From Nonomuraea zeae (lineage in GTDB: Bacteria; Actinomycetota; Actinomycetes; Streptosporangiales; Streptosporangiaceae): DNA of 64,000 nucleotides. The translations under genes and the position numbers were made by a program. The notes under the pieces were generated by a model. That model was not told where the DNA came from, made no database searches, and saw only the letters and a list, made by a program, of their open reading frames with translations. This document shows, piece after piece, positions 34,917-44,206 of the stretch. The DNA is taken from assembly GCF_005889725.1 (NCBI RefSeq), contig NZ_VCKX01000025.1, forward strand, positions 1-64,000, in the 5' to 3' direction. Each line of letters begins with the position of its first letter. Position 1 is the stretch's first letter.

Positions 34917-37203
34917 TCGCGACGAGGTCGCCGTCCTCCCGCGTGGCCGCCACCACGCCCGGCGGCCGCTCCACGTAACCGGGCACCGCGGACAGGCCGT
35001 CGGTCTCGGAGATCGCAGTCAGCCTGAAGCGGCCCGCGCCCGGCACCCGCAGGGTGATCTCCGCGCCGCCGCTGGGCAGGCCGCGGAAGCGGACCTCGCC
35101 AGGCCAGGTGCCGAGCCGCGTGCCGGTGACGGGGACGGTCACGGGGGTCATCCCCTTGACCGCCGCCGTCGCCTCGGTGATCGGGCGCTCGGTGCGCAGG
35201 GTGACGGAACGGGCGCCCCGGCCGGCGCTGACGCGCAGCCTGATCGTGCCGCCGGCCCGCGAGAGCACGGTGACCTGGGGCCCGGCGGCCTCGATCGCGG
35301 GCGCGCGGCCGGTCCACAGGGTGCCTCTGGCGTAGCCGGGCGGCAGCGCGCCGGTGTCGCGACCGGAGACGTACCGGCGGGTCCAGGCCGGTGGCTCCGG
35401 GTCGGCGCTGACCCAGGCGGCGCTCTTCGTGCCGGCGTCCATCACGTACGCCAGGTGGGTGCGCTGCGGGTCCCGCGCGTCGAAGGCGTTCCCGGCCAGG
35501 CCGCCCGCGATCAGCGCCGCCGTGAGCACCGTCGCCACCAGCGGCACGCCGACCACGACGGGACGGCCCTGCTCGCGGGCCGGATCGGGCAGGATCAGCT
35601 CCAGGATCGGCGGCACGGTCAGCCCGAAGAGCGCCAGCACCAGCGCGCTCACCCCGCCGAGCGCCAGGCCCATGCCGTCGAAGGTGTTCCCGGCCAGGGC
35701 GGGCAGCAGCGCCGCCGCCGGCACCGCGCCGAGCGTCAGCGCGGCCACGCGCCATCGGGCGTCGCGCAGCGGGAGCGCGGCCAGCGCGCCGACGGCGCAC
35801 AGCAGCACGGGCAGGGTCAGCACGAACGAGGCCCCCGGCGCGGCCTGCGCGCTCAGCGCGCCGAGCAGCGCGGGCCAGGTCAGCGCGCCGATGCCGAGCG
35901 CGGCGGGCCCGAGCCGGCGCCGCAGCGGCAGGTACCAGCCGAGCAGCACCAGCGCCGTCACGACCGCGACGGCCGCGCGGAAGGCGAGGGGGTGGTGCAG
36001 CAGGCCGCCCATCCCGTCGTACGCGGGCCGCCAGCTCACCAGCAGCTCCCACAGCCCCTGCGCCAGGACCGCCGGGAGCACGAGAGGCACGACGGCCGAC
36101 ACCGCGGCCACCGCGATCCGCGGCAGGCTCGCCACCCGCCTGCGGCGGGCCAGCAGCGCCAGCCCCGCGACCGCCGCCAGGGCGAGCCCGGCCAGCGGCC
36201 AGGCGAGCCCGGCCGGGTACGTGACCATGACCCCGAACAGCCGGAAGTACGTGGCGTCGTGATCGGACTCCAGCGTCCGCAGGTCGGTCGCCCCGAGCGC
36301 GCGGGCCAGCGCCAGCATGTTGGTCCCGTGGTGTTGCAGGCTCCCCCGGTCGAGGTGGTCGAGGGAGTCGTCGGCGGTGTGGTAGCGCGAGGAGTCCTGG
36401 ATGTAGGCGAAGTTCATGCCGGCGAACCCCGCCTTGCTCAGCGGGGTGAAGTCGGTGTTGTTCGGCAGCAGCCGGTACAGCTCCACCATCATCGAGTCGC
36501 CACGCGGGTGCGGCACGGCGTCGGCGAACAACCCGACCAGGGCGGCGTTGTCCTTCGACGTCTCGAACATCAGGGACGGCCCGCTGACGCCACGCGCCTC
36601 CCAGTTCAGCAGCACGCCGCCGGCCCGGCCCAAGGGGTGCTCCCTGACGAACGCCTGGGCGCCGAGGACGCCGTCCTCCTCGCCGTCGGTCATCAGGAAC
36701 ACCAGGTCGTTGCGGAGCGCGGTGCCGCCGAGCGCCCGTACCGTCTCCAGCATGGACGCCACCGCCGCGGCGTCGTCGGAGACCCCCGGGCCCATCGCCG
36801 CGGAGTCGTAGTGGGCGGCGACCAGCACCGTTCCCGTGGAGTCCGTCCCCCTGCGGGTGGCCACCACGTTGTCCACCTGGCCGAACGACGCCAGGCCCGT
36901 CGAGGCGTTCGAGCCCACCGCGCGCTGGACCTCCACCTCCAGCCCGGCCGCGCGCAACTGCGCCACCAGGTACCGCACGGCGCTGTCACCGGCCGCGCTG
37001 CCGATCGGGCGCGGCTCGGTCGCGAACTTCTCCAGGTGCCGCAGCGCCCGCCCGGCGCTGAACTCCCCGTCCGGCGCCGAGGCGGGCAGCGGCTGCATCG
37101 TGCTGTCCGCCATGGCCGTCAACATGATCACTCCGGCCAGCGTCAGCATGGCCGCCAGACCCGCCAGGACGCGGCGGGGCACATCGAACAATTTCCCGGT
37201 CAT
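34894..37203 (-). CDS. Membrane-bound M28 metallopeptidase (ERMP1-like)
   Basis: A 769-residue protein. After an N-terminal anchor (about 11-32), the extracytoplasmic M28 domain (about 50-310) has zinc-ligand motifs AAHYDS, the bridging Asp in GVSDDAAAVA, catalytic Glu pair DGEED and a late His in SRYHTADDS. About nine hydrophobic helices follow (about 325-560), then a C-terminal beta-rich region (about 600-769). The layout matches Fxna/ERMP1-type aminopeptidases, found in actinomycetes with unknown substrates. ATG 37203 lacks a strong ribosome site. It converges on the CoA ligase. Confidence 0.9.
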   Translation of the reverse strand: MTGKLFDVPRRVLAGLAAMLTLAGVIMLTAMADSTMQPLPASAPDGEFSAGRALRHLEKFATEPRPIGSAAGDSAVRYLVAQLRAAGLEVEVQRAVGSNASTGLASFGQVDNVVATRRGTDSTGTVLVAAHYDSAAMGPGVSDDAAAVASMLETVRALGGTALRNDLVFLMTDGEEDGVLGAQAFVREHPLGRAGGVLLNWEARGVSGPSLMFETSKDNAALVGLFADAVPHPRGDSMMVELYRLLPNNTDFTPLSKAGFAGMNFAYIQDSSRYHTADDSLDHLDRGSLQHHGTNMLALARALGATDLRTLESDHDATYFRLFGVMVTYPAGLAWPLAGLALAAVAGLALLARRRRVASLPRIAVAAVSAVVPLVLPAVLAQGLWELLVSWRPAYDGMGGLLHHPLAFRAAVAVVTALVLLGWYLPLRRRLGPAALGIGALTWPALLGALSAQAAPGASFVLTLPVLLCAVGALAALPLRDARWRVAALTLGAVPAAALLPALAGNTFDGMGLALGGVSALVLALFGLTVPPILELILPDPAREQGRPVVVGVPLVATVLTAALIAGGLAGNAFDARDPQRTHLAYVMDAGTKSAAWVSADPEPPAWTRRYVSGRDTGALPPGYARGTLWTGRAPAIEAAGPQVTVLSRAGGTIRLRVSAGRGARSVTLRTERPITEATAAVKGMTPVTVPVTGTRLGTWPGEVRFRGLPSGGAEITLRVPGAGRFRLTAISETDGLSAVPGYVERPPGVVAATREDGDLVAITRTYRL

Positions 37204-37279
37204 GACCAGGAACGTTAGGTTTTCGGCCTTCGTTGATGAATGAGGTCCGTGCCCGAATCCTCCTGCGGTTTTCCTCAGG

Positions 37280-39679
37280 TCAGGAAGCGACGGCGCAGGT
37301 CGGGGCGGAGCCGGGCGGCCGGGGGCGCTCGTTGACGCAGCGCAGCACCGGATGGGCGGTGAGCGCGGCGGGGTCCAGCTCCTGCCCGGTGGTGACGTGG
37401 AAGGTCACGCTCTCGCCGGGCAGGAGGGTGACGAGCTGGTCGTCCACGGTGGCCGCCGGGTCGAGCCGGTCGGGGAAGAGCGCCAGCTCGCGCAGGATGG
37501 TGGTGGCGGTGACGGTGACCGCGTAGCCGCCCTCCTCCTCGGCGACGGTGGCGGCGAACTCGGCCGGCGGGTAGCCCATGACCGGGTCCTCGGCGAGCGC
37601 GAACAGGGCCCGCTCGACGCCCAGCTCGGCGGTGAGCACCCGGGCCTCGCCGTCCTCCGGCGGGGTGAGGCGCAACGTGGCGCGGGCGGGCACCGCGACC
37701 GGCTCGGCCCGCGCGGCCAGCACCCGGCCCGACAGGTCGCGCGCCGCCAGCCCGAGCGTGCCGGCCCACTCCTCGTCGGTGTCGTTGACCAGGACGACCT
37801 CCGTGCCCTGGCGGGTGATGAGCCGGTCGGCGAAGGAGCGGCGCAGGGCGTACCAGAGGGGCTTCCTGCGGCCCGCGCCGTCGACGGCGGCCCACGAGGT
37901 CACCGGCCAGCAGTCGTTGAGCTGCCACACCACGGTCCCCATGCAGTACGGCATCAGCGAGCGGAACCGCTGCACCCCGAACGCCATCGCGCGGGCCTGG
38001 TTGAGCTGCGTGAAGTAGTGCCAGTCGTCGAACGTGTCCGGCGCCGGCAGGTGCTCGCCCAGGCCGCGCAGCAGCTTGGCCTGCCCGTCGTCGGCCTTCT
38101 GGTGCGAGGAGTCCGGCGTCAGCGGCTCGTCGGAGGAGGCCGCGCGCAGGGTCGCGTAGGCGGGCGGCCCCTGGAAGCCGAACTCGGCCACGAAGCGCGG
38201 CGTGTAGTCGGCGTAGTGGGTGTAGTCGCGCGACCCCCACACGGTCCAGATGTGGATGGTGCCGGTCGAGGGGTCGTGCACGTCGCGGTCGGGCGCGCCG
38301 GAGTAGGGGCTGCCCGGCCAGTACGGGCGGCTCGGGTCGAGCTCGGCCACGATGCCCGGCAGCAGGTCGTAGTAGAACCCGGCGCCCCAGCTCTTGCCCT
38401 CCAGCGGTGCGAGCCAGTCCCAGTGCTGGTGGCCCTCGATGTTCTCGTTGTTGCCGCACCACAGCACCAGGCTGGGATGCGCGGACAGCCGCGCCACGTT
38501 GTCGCGGGCCTCGGCCTCGACCTCGCTCCTGAACGGCTCCTCCTCGGGGTAGGCCGAGCAGGCGAACGGGAAGTCCTGCCAGATGAGCAGGCCCATGCGG
38601 TCGGCCAGGGAGTAGAAGTCCTCCGACTCGTAGACGCCGCCGCCCCACACCCGCAGCGCGTTGGCGCCCGAGCCGACGGCCTGGCCGAAGCGCTCCGCCA
38701 GCCGCTCGGGGGTGACCCTGGCGGGGAAGCAGTCGTCCGGGATCCAGTTGTAGCCGCGGACGAACACGGGCCGGCCGTTGACGATCAGCTTGAACGCGTC
38801 CCGGTCCAGCTCCACCGTGCGGAAGCCGATCTCCCGCCGCCACTGGTCGGCGCCCGCGCGGACGGTGAGCTCGTAGAGGGGCTGCGCGCCGTATCCGCGC
38901 GGCCACCACCGCTCGGCGTCCGGCACGGACAGGCGCAGCACGGCCTCGCTCTCGCCCTGCTCCAGCTTGGTCTCGACGCTCACGCCCGCCACGTCGGCGG
39001 TGACCGTCACGGGCGCGTCGCCGGTCCGCTCGACGCGCACGTGCACGTCGACGCCGTCGCTGCGGACCATCGGGCGCACCTCGGCCAGGCGCGCCCCCGA
39101 CCACGAGTGCAGGCCGAGCGGCCGCCAGATGCCGCTGGTGACCAGCGTCGGCCCCCAGTCCCAGCCGAAGTTGCAGGCCATCTTCCTGATGAACGGGTAC
39201 GGCTCGTCGTAGGGGCCGGGGCGGTCACCGTGCCGGGCCCGCTGCTCCTCGGCGTAGGCGTAGGGGGCGCGGAAGCGCACCTGGAGCGTGTTGTCCCCCT
39301 CGCGCAGCAGGTCGCGCACCGCGAAGCGGTAGGTGCGGTGCATGTTGGCGGTCGTGCCGGCCTCCTGCCCGTTCACCCACACGGATGCGATCGTGTCGAG
39401 CCCCTCGCACACCAGGTCGGCCCGCTCGTGGCCGTCGTCGTGCCAGTCGAACACGCTCTCGTAGACCCAGTCGGCACGCCCGATCCAGCCCAGCCTGGCC
39501 TCGTTGTCGTCCTGGTAGGGGTCCTCGATCAAACCGGCGGCGAGCAGGTCGAGGTGCACGCTGCCCGGCACGCTCGCCGGTATGCCGGCGAGCCCCGGGG
39601 GGTCGTCGCCGCCTGCGCGGAGGGTCCAGCCGTCGTGCAGCGGACGGTACACGTGGTCTCCCGATGTCGAAGGGGTCAC
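37280..39679 (-). CDS. Beta-mannosidase, glycoside hydrolase family 2
   Basis: A 799-residue cytoplasmic exo-glycosidase. The jelly-roll N-terminus contains VPGSVHLDLLAAGLI and the CNFGWDWGP motif typical of beta-mannosidases. The catalytic barrel has acid/base Glu412 in CGNNENIEG and nucleophile Glu499 in FVAEFGFQG. No signal peptide is present, so it degrades imported manno-oligosaccharides. It is divergent from a CUT1 importer; the 261-base region between holds LacI-like palindromes. Confidence 0.94.
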   Translation of the reverse strand: MTPSTSGDHVYRPLHDGWTLRAGGDDPPGLAGIPASVPGSVHLDLLAAGLIEDPYQDDNEARLGWIGRADWVYESVFDWHDDGHERADLVCEGLDTIASVWVNGQEAGTTANMHRTYRFAVRDLLREGDNTLQVRFRAPYAYAEEQRARHGDRPGPYDEPYPFIRKMACNFGWDWGPTLVTSGIWRPLGLHSWSGARLAEVRPMVRSDGVDVHVRVERTGDAPVTVTADVAGVSVETKLEQGESEAVLRLSVPDAERWWPRGYGAQPLYELTVRAGADQWRREIGFRTVELDRDAFKLIVNGRPVFVRGYNWIPDDCFPARVTPERLAERFGQAVGSGANALRVWGGGVYESEDFYSLADRMGLLIWQDFPFACSAYPEEEPFRSEVEAEARDNVARLSAHPSLVLWCGNNENIEGHQHWDWLAPLEGKSWGAGFYYDLLPGIVAELDPSRPYWPGSPYSGAPDRDVHDPSTGTIHIWTVWGSRDYTHYADYTPRFVAEFGFQGPPAYATLRAASSDEPLTPDSSHQKADDGQAKLLRGLGEHLPAPDTFDDWHYFTQLNQARAMAFGVQRFRSLMPYCMGTVVWQLNDCWPVTSWAAVDGAGRRKPLWYALRRSFADRLITRQGTEVVLVNDTDEEWAGTLGLAARDLSGRVLAARAEPVAVPARATLRLTPPEDGEARVLTAELGVERALFALAEDPVMGYPPAEFAATVAEEEGGYAVTVTATTILRELALFPDRLDPAATVDDQLVTLLPGESVTFHVTTGQELDPAALTAHPVLRCVNERPRPPGSAPTCAVAS

Positions 39680-39695
39680 GGAGGGAAGCTTTCAC

Positions 39696-39706
39696 TAAAC
39701 CGTTTA
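39696..39706 (-). promoter_or_regulatory. Candidate LacI operator at the beta-mannosidase start
   Basis: TAAAC-C-GTTTA is a perfect 5-base inverted repeat, 17 bases upstream of the mannosidase ATG. LacI-family sites typically have such A+T-flanked CG centres. A related site, TAAC-G-GTTA, is at 39813-39821. Both would suit the LacI regulator at 43101-44144. Confidence 0.5.
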
Positions 39707-39795
39707 AGCGAACCCGACTTTACGACCGCCCGACATCATCGTCAACGGTCAGTCGGCCTGCCCTCCCATCAGGGAGATCGGCCGTTCCAGCCAGG

Positions 39796-39824
39796 TTGAC
39801 GAAACCTAAGTGTAACGGTTAAGC
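39796..39824 (+). promoter_or_regulatory. Possible promoter overlapping a LacI-like palindrome
   Basis: TTGACG (39796-39801) is a good -35 match; a poor -10 (ttaagc) follows after 17 bases and overlaps the palindrome TAAC-G-GTTA at 39813-39821. Repressor binding here would block RNA polymerase. The -10 assignment is weak. Confidence 0.35.
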
Positions 39825-39884
39825 AACGAGCGCGCCACACGGCTTTACAGCCCCCACGTCGGAGGCGCACGATCTCGACCACTC

Positions 39885-39904
39885 GAACTGAAGCGCTTTA
39901 GTTC
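39885..39904 (+). promoter_or_regulatory. LacI-type operator before the CUT1 importer
   Basis: The 20-base element with outer arms GAACT and AGTTC and a central AAGCGCTT is a near-perfect palindrome (18 of 20 positions symmetric). It lies 36 bases upstream of the binding-protein start. Symmetry and the CG centre are typical of LacI/GalR family operators. Confidence 0.6.
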
Positions 39905-39940
39905 CTCTCTCCCCCCACCTTGTCCCTGAGGACGGAGACA

Positions 39941-41263
39941 ATGGATAAGCAACGCAAAGCACTGACCGGCGTCGCACTGGTCACGGTGTTCCTGATCACG
40001 GCCTGCGGCGGCGGGACGAGCCAGAGCGAGACCTCCCCCAGCGCCTCAGCCCCCGCGGACCCGGGCAAGGTGACCGGCGAGATCACCGTCCTGACCAACC
40101 GGACCGACATGGTCACCGACGGCACGCTGGAGAAGTACGCAGCCGAGTTCAACAAGGTCTATCCGCAGGTCAAGGTCAAGTTTGACGGCATCACGGACTA
40201 CGAGGGCGAAGTCAAGATCCGGATGAACACCGAGAACTACGGTGACGTCCTGCTGATCCCGAGCACCATCAGCCGCGACGACTATCCCAAGTTCTTCTCC
40301 TCGCTCGGACCGGCCGCCGAGCTGAGCAAGAAGTACCAGTTCACCGAGAAGGGCACCGTCCAGGGCACCGTGTACGGGCTGACCTCGTTCGCGGTGGTCA
40401 ACGGCTTCGTCTACAACAAGGACGTCTGGACGAAGGCCGGAGTCACGGAGTGGCCCAAGACGCCCGACGAGTTCCTCACCGCGCTCCAGGCGGTCAAGGA
40501 CAAGACCGGCGTGATCCCGTACTACACGAACTACAAGGACGGCTGGCCGCTGAGCGGCTGGCAGGGCGCGGTCGGTTCGATCAGCTGCGACCCCAAGGCC
40601 AACGACAAGCTGGCCACCTCCGACAACCCGTGGGCAGCCGGCAGCGACCTCAACGTCTCCGACACGCTGCTGTTCAACATCGTCAGCAGGAAGCTCTCCG
40701 AGCCGGACCCGACGACCACGAACTGGGAGGACTCCAAGGGCATGCTGGCCAACGGCAAGATCTCCAGCATGTTCCTCGGCTCGTGGTCGATCGCGCAGAT
40801 GCAGGACGCCGCGAAGAAGGCCGGCAAGAGCGCCGACACCATCGGCTACATGCCCTTCCCCACGCAGGTGAACGGCAAGTTCTGCGCCCCCACCACCCCT
40901 GACTACGTCTACGCCGTGAACAAGCACTCCAAGCAGCAGCAGGCGGCCCGCGCCTGGATCGACTGGCTGCTCGACAAGTCCACGTTCACCGGCGACATCC
41001 AGGGCATCTCCAGCGTCCGGGGCGCGGCGCTGCCGTCGGCGCTCAAGCCGTTCGAGGAGGCCGGGGTGCAGGTCTTCGAGCTCTCGCAGGCGGAAGCCGG
41101 CAAGGTCACCACGATCGACAACGCCGCCGAGGTCGGGCTGACCAAGCCCGAATACCGCCAGCACCTCGTGGACATCGCCCGCGGGGCCGCCAAGGGCGAC
41201 CTCAACGGGGACTTCGGCACGCTGGCCAAGAAGTGGGCCGAGGCCGTAGCGCTCGGCGGATAG
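39941..41263 (+). CDS. CUT1 sugar ABC importer, binding protein
   Basis: A 440-residue lipoprotein; the signal peptide ends in the lipobox LITAC, with GGGTSQS after the Cys. The mature region has the periplasmic-binding type II (MalE-like) layout, with EITVLTNRTDMVTDGTLEKYAAEFNKVYP early and AARAWIDWLLDKSTFTG late. ATG 39941 has GGAG upstream. It would capture an oligosaccharide, probably a manno-oligosaccharide given the divergent beta-mannosidase. First gene of a binding protein, permease, permease operon. Confidence 0.92.
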   Translation: MDKQRKALTGVALVTVFLITACGGGTSQSETSPSASAPADPGKVTGEITVLTNRTDMVTDGTLEKYAAEFNKVYPQVKVKFDGITDYEGEVKIRMNTENYGDVLLIPSTISRDDYPKFFSSLGPAAELSKKYQFTEKGTVQGTVYGLTSFAVVNGFVYNKDVWTKAGVTEWPKTPDEFLTALQAVKDKTGVIPYYTNYKDGWPLSGWQGAVGSISCDPKANDKLATSDNPWAAGSDLNVSDTLLFNIVSRKLSEPDPTTTNWEDSKGMLANGKISSMFLGSWSIAQMQDAAKKAGKSADTIGYMPFPTQVNGKFCAPTTPDYVYAVNKHSKQQQAARAWIDWLLDKSTFTGDIQGISSVRGAALPSALKPFEEAGVQVFELSQAEAGKVTTIDNAAEVGLTKPEYRQHLVDIARGAAKGDLNGDFGTLAKKWAEAVALGG

Positions 41264-41322
41264 CCGCTCAGGCGCCCGGGGCGGTGCCGGCCCCGGGCGC
41301 GTCGCCCGTCGAAGGAAAGCCG

Positions 41323-42246
41323 ATGACCAGCACTTCCGTCCGCACGTCCAGCGCCGCGCCCCCGCGGCACGCCGCCGCGCCGCCCTCGCGGTGGCGGCGG
41401 CTGACCCCCTGGCTCTACCTGGCCGTCCCGCTGATCATGCTGGTGACGTTCACGTACGTCCCAGTCGCCAGCATGATCTCCTACAGCTTCACCGACTGGG
41501 ACGGCGTCAGCCCCGACCGCGCGTTCGTCGGCGTGGACAACTACCTGCGGCTCTTCACCCGTCCCGAGCTCTTCTCCGTCTTCTACGTCAGCCTGTTCTA
41601 CCTGGTCGCGTCGTTCGTCCAGATCGTGCTGGCGCTCTACTTCGCCGCCGTGCTCAGCTTCGACGTGCGCTTCCGCAGCTTCTTCAAGGGCGTCATCTTC
41701 TTCCCCTACCTGCTGAACGGGGTCGCGGTCGCGTTCGTCTTCCTCTACATGTTCCAGCCGGGCGGCACGCTCGACCAGCTGCTCAGGCTGGTGGGCGTGG
41801 ACGCGGAGATCCTCTGGCTGGGCAACCCCGACCTGGCCAACGTCTCCCTCTCGGGGGTGTCGGTCTGGCGCTTCCTGGGGCTGAACTTCGTGCTCTTCCT
41901 CGGCGCCATCCAGTCGGTGCCGTCGGAGCTGCACGAGGCCGCCATGCTCGACGGGGCCAACCGGCCGCAGATCCTCTGGCACATCATCATCCCGAGCATC
42001 CGGCCGATCATCAGCCTGAGCGCCATCCTGGGCGTCGCGGGCTCGCTGTCGGTCTTCGAGATCCCGTACATCATGACCGGCGGCTCGGGCGAGACCAAGA
42101 CGTTCGTGATCCAGACGGTGAAGCTGGCCTTCCAGTTCAACAAGACCGGGCTGGCCTCGGCCGCGGCCGTCGTGCTGCTGGTCGCCATCCTGCTGATCAC
42201 CTGGGTCCAGCGGCGGCTCGTACCCGAGGAGAGGACCCCCGCATGA
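41323..42246 (+). CDS. CUT1 importer permease (MalF-like)
   Basis: A 307-residue permease with six or seven helices. The cytoplasmic EAA loop reads ELHEAAMLDGANRPQILWHIIIPSI, which docks the ATPase. A ribosome site, GAAGGAA, precedes ATG 41323. The Ala/Pro/Arg-rich first 30 residues are cytoplasmic. It pairs with the following permease; the ATPase is not encoded here and is probably a shared MsiK-type protein. Confidence 0.93.
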   Translation: MTSTSVRTSSAAPPRHAAAPPSRWRRLTPWLYLAVPLIMLVTFTYVPVASMISYSFTDWDGVSPDRAFVGVDNYLRLFTRPELFSVFYVSLFYLVASFVQIVLALYFAAVLSFDVRFRSFFKGVIFFPYLLNGVAVAFVFLYMFQPGGTLDQLLRLVGVDAEILWLGNPDLANVSLSGVSVWRFLGLNFVLFLGAIQSVPSELHEAAMLDGANRPQILWHIIIPSIRPIISLSAILGVAGSLSVFEIPYIMTGGSGETKTFVIQTVKLAFQFNKTGLASAAAVVLLVAILLITWVQRRLVPEERTPA

Positions 42247-43091
42247 CCGTCCAGACGCGTCCCGGAGCGGTGCGGCCGGCCGTGACGGCGCTGAAGTATC
42301 TGTCGCTGGTGATCGCGACCGGGGTCGTGGTGGTGCCGCTGCTGACCATGTTCGGCACCTCGTTCAAGACGCCGGAGGAGATGGCCGCGGGCGACATCCT
42401 GGCGCTGCCCGCCAGCTTCTTCAACTTCGAGAACTACCGGATCGCCTTCGAGAACGGCAACATGCTGGTGGCGTTCGGCAACACGGCGTTCATCCTGCTG
42501 TTCTCCATTGCCGGGACGATTGCCATCGGCTCGATGGCGGCGTACGCGATCGACCGTTTCACGTTCCGGTTGAAGAAAGTCGTGGTCGCGTTGTTCCTGA
42601 TCGCCACGCTGGTGCCCGGCGTGACGACTCAGGTGGCCACGTTCGAGGTGATAGACGCGTTCGGGCTCTTCGACACCAGATGGGGGCCGATCCTGCTCTT
42701 CATGGGCACCGACATCGTTTCCATCTACATATTCCTGCAGTTCATCAGGAACATCCCCGTGTCGCTGGACGAGGCCGCCAGGCTCGACGGCGCGACCTCG
42801 TTCGGTATTTACCGCAAGGTGATCCTGCCGCTGCTCAAGCCCGCCATCGCGACGGTCGTCATCATCAAGGGGATCACCGTCTACAACGAGTTCTACATTC
42901 CTTTCCTGTATATGCCGTCGGAGGAGCTGGGCGTCATCTCCACCTCGCTCTTCCGGTTCAAAGGACCTTTCGGCGCGCATTGGGAGGTCATCTCCGCCGG
43001 CGCGGTCCTGGTGATCCTGCCGACCCTCGCCATATTCCTGGCGTTGCAGCGGTTCGTCTACAACGGGTTCACCGCGGGAGCGACGAAGTGA
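42243..43091 (+). CDS. CUT1 importer permease (MalG-like)
   Basis: A 282-residue permease with six helices. EAA loop SLDEAARLDGATSFGIYRKVILPLLKP. The start codon overlaps the stop of the previous permease (ATGA). It completes the membrane channel of the mannosidase-linked importer. Confidence 0.93.
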   Translation: MTVQTRPGAVRPAVTALKYLSLVIATGVVVVPLLTMFGTSFKTPEEMAAGDILALPASFFNFENYRIAFENGNMLVAFGNTAFILLFSIAGTIAIGSMAAYAIDRFTFRLKKVVVALFLIATLVPGVTTQVATFEVIDAFGLFDTRWGPILLFMGTDIVSIYIFLQFIRNIPVSLDEAARLDGATSFGIYRKVILPLLKPAIATVVIIKGITVYNEFYIPFLYMPSEELGVISTSLFRFKGPFGAHWEVISAGAVLVILPTLAIFLALQRFVYNGFTAGATK

Positions 43092-43100
43092 CGCCGGCCG

Positions 43101-44144
43101 ATGTCCACCTACGATAGGCGCGTGAAGCGACTGACGATCAGCGATATCGCCGAGCGTGCGGGGGTGTCGATCGGTGCGGTCTCCTTCGCGCTGAACGGCC
43201 GGCCCGGGGTGTCCGAAGCGACCCGGAGCCGCATTCTGTCGATCGCCGCCGAAATGGGCTGGCGGCCCAATGCCGCCGCCCGCGGGCTGTCGGAGTCGCG
43301 CGCCCACACGGTGGGCCTGGTCATCGCGCGCAGCGCGGACACGCTCGGGGTCGAGCCGTTCTTCATGAAGTTCATCGCCGGGCTGGAGAGCGAGCTCGCG
43401 CTGTCGCGCACCGCCCTGCTGCTCCAGGTCGTGCCCGACCATCCCCGCTCGATCGAGGCGATCTGCGACTGGTGGGCCGAGCGGCGGGTGGACGGGCTGA
43501 TCGTCATGGACCTGTGGACCGACGACTCGCGGCTGCCGCTGCTGGAGTCGATGGGGATCCCCGCGGTGCTGGTAGGGCGGCCGCGGCCGGGCGGCATGCC
43601 CGCGGTCTGGAGCGACGACGCGGTGGCGGTGACCGAGGCCGTCGACTTCCTGGTGGGGCTGGGGCACCGGCGCATCGCCAGGGTGGCGGGGCTGCCCGCG
43701 CTCGAGCACACCCAGGTCCGCACGGCCGCCTTCCACGCGGCGATGGCCAGGCACGGGCTCTCGCCGGTCGCCGTCGTCGACACCGACTACACGTGGGCGG
43801 CGGGCGCGGAGGCGACCAGGGCGCTGCTGTCCGCCGCCGAGCGGCCGACCGCGATCACCTTCGACAACGACGTCATGGCCACGGCCGGGATGAGCGTCGC
43901 CCGCCAGCTCGGCGTCGGGGTGCCGAACGAGCTGTCGATCATCGCGGGCGACGACTCGCAGCTCTGCGAGATGGTCTTCCCCGCGTTGACGGCGCTGTCC
44001 AGGGATGTGCAGGCGTACGGGGCGCACACGGCCCGCACGCTGCTGCGGCTGCTGGACGGGGGCGCGCCCCAGTCGTACGAGGACGCCGCGGCGCGGCTGC
44101 TGCCCAGGGAGAGCACCGCGAGGGCGCCCGGCCCCGCGCATTGA
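43101..44144 (+). CDS. LacI-family regulator of the mannosidase locus
   Basis: The product has 347 residues. Helix-turn-helix RLTISDIAERAGVSIGAVSFALNGRPGVSEATRSRI (in part) with the hinge following, then a periplasmic-binding-like effector domain (HTVGLVIARSADTLGVEPFF and TAITFDNDVMATAGMSVARQLGVGVPNELSIIAGDD in part). It sits nine bases after the importer permease and probably represses that operon and the divergent mannosidase through the palindromes at 39.7-39.9 kb. ATG 43101 or GTG 43122 could be the start. Confidence 0.92.
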   Translation: MSTYDRRVKRLTISDIAERAGVSIGAVSFALNGRPGVSEATRSRILSIAAEMGWRPNAAARGLSESRAHTVGLVIARSADTLGVEPFFMKFIAGLESELALSRTALLLQVVPDHPRSIEAICDWWAERRVDGLIVMDLWTDDSRLPLLESMGIPAVLVGRPRPGGMPAVWSDDAVAVTEAVDFLVGLGHRRIARVAGLPALEHTQVRTAAFHAAMARHGLSPVAVVDTDYTWAAGAEATRALLSAAERPTAITFDNDVMATAGMSVARQLGVGVPNELSIIAGDDSQLCEMVFPALTALSRDVQAYGAHTARTLLRLLDGGAPQSYEDAAARLLPRESTARAPGPAH

Positions 44145-44145
44145 G

Positions 44146-44188
44146 ATAAGTCTCACTTATTGACACAAGTCGTCTTAAATCCTAAGAC
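44146..44188 (+). promoter_or_regulatory. Promoter with two inverted repeats before the TauE/SafE gene
   Basis: ATAAGT-CTC-ACTTAT (44146-44160) ends on the first T of a consensus -35 TTGACA (44160-44165). GTCTTA-AATCC-TAAGAC (44172-44188) covers the only possible -10 at 17-base spacing (taagac, weak). Two perfect palindromes on one short A+T-rich promoter suggest tight repression by an unknown factor. Confidence 0.5.
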
Positions 44189-44206
44189 TTGCTCTAGTCT
44201 CGCGCC

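Noticed and set aside
37280-39679. 815-codon plus-strand frame (37352-39799) opposite the beta-mannosidase
   Set aside because: The minus strand carries GH2 catalytic motifs throughout; the plus frame is a G+C shadow.
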